NCBI GenBank assembly: GCA_020723365.1
Contig: DYJB01000122.1
Span: 1 to 8,386 of the forward strand
Direction: 5' to 3'
DNA from: Candidatus Aquidulcis sp.
Lineage (GTDB): Bacteria; Chloroflexota; Anaerolineae; Anaerolineales; E44-bin32
Length of the DNA: 8,386 nt
The notes below the pieces were generated by a model, which saw nothing but the letters and a program-made list of their open reading frames with translations, made no database searches and was not told where the DNA came from. Below are positions 7,733 through 8,386 of this stretch, piece by piece. Within the stretch, counting starts at the first letter, position 1, and every line of letters begins with the position of its first letter. Position numbers and translations under genes: made by a program.

Positions 7733-8173
7733 TCAGCCGCCGTCCACCGGGGAGGGCGACTTGAGCGGGTTGGGGCCGAGGCTGGCGGCCCGCGCGGTCA
7801 TCTGGGTGGCGATATCGGCGAAGGTGGCCCCCATGCCGCCGGACAGGAAGTACATCTCCAGCCTCTCGGGCTCCAGCCCGATGGCCTTGAGGATCTCCTT
7901 GGCCCGTTCGACGCGCGCCTTGCCGCGCTCGTTGCCATGCACATGGTGGCAGTTGCCCAGGCTGCAGGCGATGACGTAGACGGCATCGGCGCCGCCTTCG
8001 AAGGCATCCAGGACGTACTGCACATCCACCTTGCCGGTGCAGGGCAGGCGCACGAGCTTGACGTTGGCCGGGTATTCCTGGCGCAGCGACCCGGCCGTGT
8101 CGGCCGCCATGTAGCCGCAGTAGCTGCACGAAAGGGCCGTGATCTCAGGGACGAAGCCGGAGGGGGCGTTCAC
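7733..8173 (-). CDS. mvhD: MvhD/FlpD-type iron-sulfur electron-transfer protein (cysteine form)
   Basis: The 146-residue protein is of the MvhD family (hydrogenase/Hdr delta subunit), which links HdrA to an electron donor such as a hydrogenase or formate dehydrogenase, or here perhaps the neighbouring ferredoxin. Seen: CSYCGYMAADTAGS (C16, C19), LPCTGKVDV (C45), IACSLGNCHHVHGN (C70, C75), then FLSGGMGATFADIATQM and LGPNPLK, the family's closing segment. The length is close to the family norm. I chose GTG 8171-8173, which overlaps the upstream ferredoxin stop (GTGA), with a weak GAGG 6 bases before. The same frame extends 26 codons upstream but that part is the ferredoxin gene read out of frame. 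It is paralogous to the Sec-containing copy at 2479-2925 and has Cys70 where that copy has TGA. Confidence 0.93.
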   Translation of the reverse strand: MNAPSGFVPEITALSCSYCGYMAADTAGSLRQEYPANVKLVRLPCTGKVDVQYVLDAFEGGADAVYVIACSLGNCHHVHGNERGKARVERAKEILKAIGLEPERLEMYFLSGGMGATFADIATQMTARAASLGPNPLKSPSPVDGG

Positions 8174-8386
8174 GCGCCGCGCCTCGGCCGGAGCAGGATG
8201 GCGCCCTGGGGACACGCGGTGACGCAGTTCCCGCAGCCCTCGCAGGACCACGGGTCCACCATCAGGACGTGATCGCTGGCCACCCAGATCAGGCCGCCCG
8301 TCGAGCAGACCCGCAGGCAGGCGCGGCAGCAGTCGCCGCGGCAGCAGTCGCAGGTCAGCTCGTCAATCACGGCCACGAAGTCCGTC
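8170..8386 (-). CDS. Small two-cluster ferredoxin-type protein (5' end may lie outside window)
   Basis: The frame is open to the right edge; GTG 8374-8376 gives 68 residues, but the true start may be upstream, so this could also be the C-terminal end of a larger protein. Numbered from that GTG: residues 9-24 (CDCCRGDCCRACLRVC) are cysteine-dense, with C17-x2-C20-x3-C24 in ferredoxin spacing but the usual first ligand at position 14 replaced by Gly; C9, C11, C12 and C16 are extra. The second motif CEGCGNCVTACPQGAI is a standard 4Fe-4S site. This suggests one regular cluster and one with altered ligands. The stop overlaps the mvhD GTG by 2 bases of TGA, so the two are translationally coupled. 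A role as electron carrier to MvhD/HdrA is inferred from position only. Confidence 0.8.
   Translation of the reverse strand, partial: TDFVAVIDELTCDCCRGDCCRACLRVCSTGGLIWVASDHVLMVDPWSCEGCGNCVTACPQGAILLRPRRGA

Noticed and set aside
7733..7735. Readthrough of the TGA ending the first MvhD
   Set aside because: The protein is already full length (146 residues, ending after LGPNPLK like its paralog), and the sequence beyond is the intergenic hairpin.
3000..7979. A 1659-codon open frame on the plus strand opposite hdrA, and similar long plus-strand frames at 713-2566 and 55-867
   Set aside because: They are antisense mirrors of strongly GC-biased real genes. Their translations are Arg/Ala/Gly/His-rich with no recognisable domain, whereas the opposite strand shows clear family motifs throughout.
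1..8386. tRNA, rRNA, CRISPR array or mobile element
   Set aside because: No direct-repeat array, transposase motif, terminal inverted repeats or RNA-gene signature was seen; the window is almost fully taken up by the seven minus-strand genes.

Overview
The window is a tightly packed, GC-rich run of genes, all read on the minus strand. It encodes an electron-transfer module of the heterodisulfide-reductase (Hdr) type attached to methylene-tetrahydrofolate reductase. In transcription order (right to left) I read: a small two-cluster ferredoxin (8170-8386, open at the right edge); an MvhD/FlpD-type iron-sulfur protein (7733-8173); a very large HdrA with an internal GltD/NfnB-like NAD(P)H-FAD module (2918-7607, with a reading-frame break near 3025); a second MvhD (2479-2925) read through an in-frame TGA that I interpret as selenocysteine; MetV (1796-2482); MetF (755-1783); and an HdrC-HdrB fusion (1-750, running off the left edge). 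Gene junctions are overlaps of 4-8 bases or gaps of 4-12 bases. The one exception is a 125-base gap before hdrA that contains a perfect 10-bp hairpin.

The gene set matches the MetFV-HdrABC-MvhD complex known from acetogens such as Moorella. In such systems MetF reduces methylene-THF to methyl-THF in the Wood-Ljungdahl methyl branch, MetV links it to the electron chain, and Hdr/MvhD proteins carry electrons through FAD and Fe-S clusters, possibly by flavin-based bifurcation. Here the HdrA holds two HdrA-type flavin units plus a GltD-like NAD(P)H-binding unit. That suggests pyridine nucleotide as one electron donor or acceptor (inference). The organism is probably an anaerobic bacterium with a folate-dependent Wood-Ljungdahl branch; Chloroflexota or another deep anaerobic lineage would fit, but the sequence alone does not settle taxonomy.

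The main find is the second MvhD. A conventional reading stops after 66 codons at TGA 2725-2727. Reading through gives 148 residues that align without gaps to the upstream MvhD paralog as far as the conserved CxxxxC-type pair, with TGA exactly where the paralog has Cys70. A strong hairpin of 14 base pairs (2682-2719) lies directly downstream, as expected of a bacterial SECIS element. Automatic annotation would truncate this gene or call it broken.

The second point to check is the HdrA C-terminus. The long open frame leaves the HdrA homology and runs 150 bases into mvhD. The expected ending (AECPAKAIQ onward, stop at 2918-2920) is in another frame. Three of the four cysteines of the last 4Fe-4S cluster cannot be found in HdrA spacing in any frame. 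This could be a sequence error, a real mutation, or a variant with one cluster fewer.
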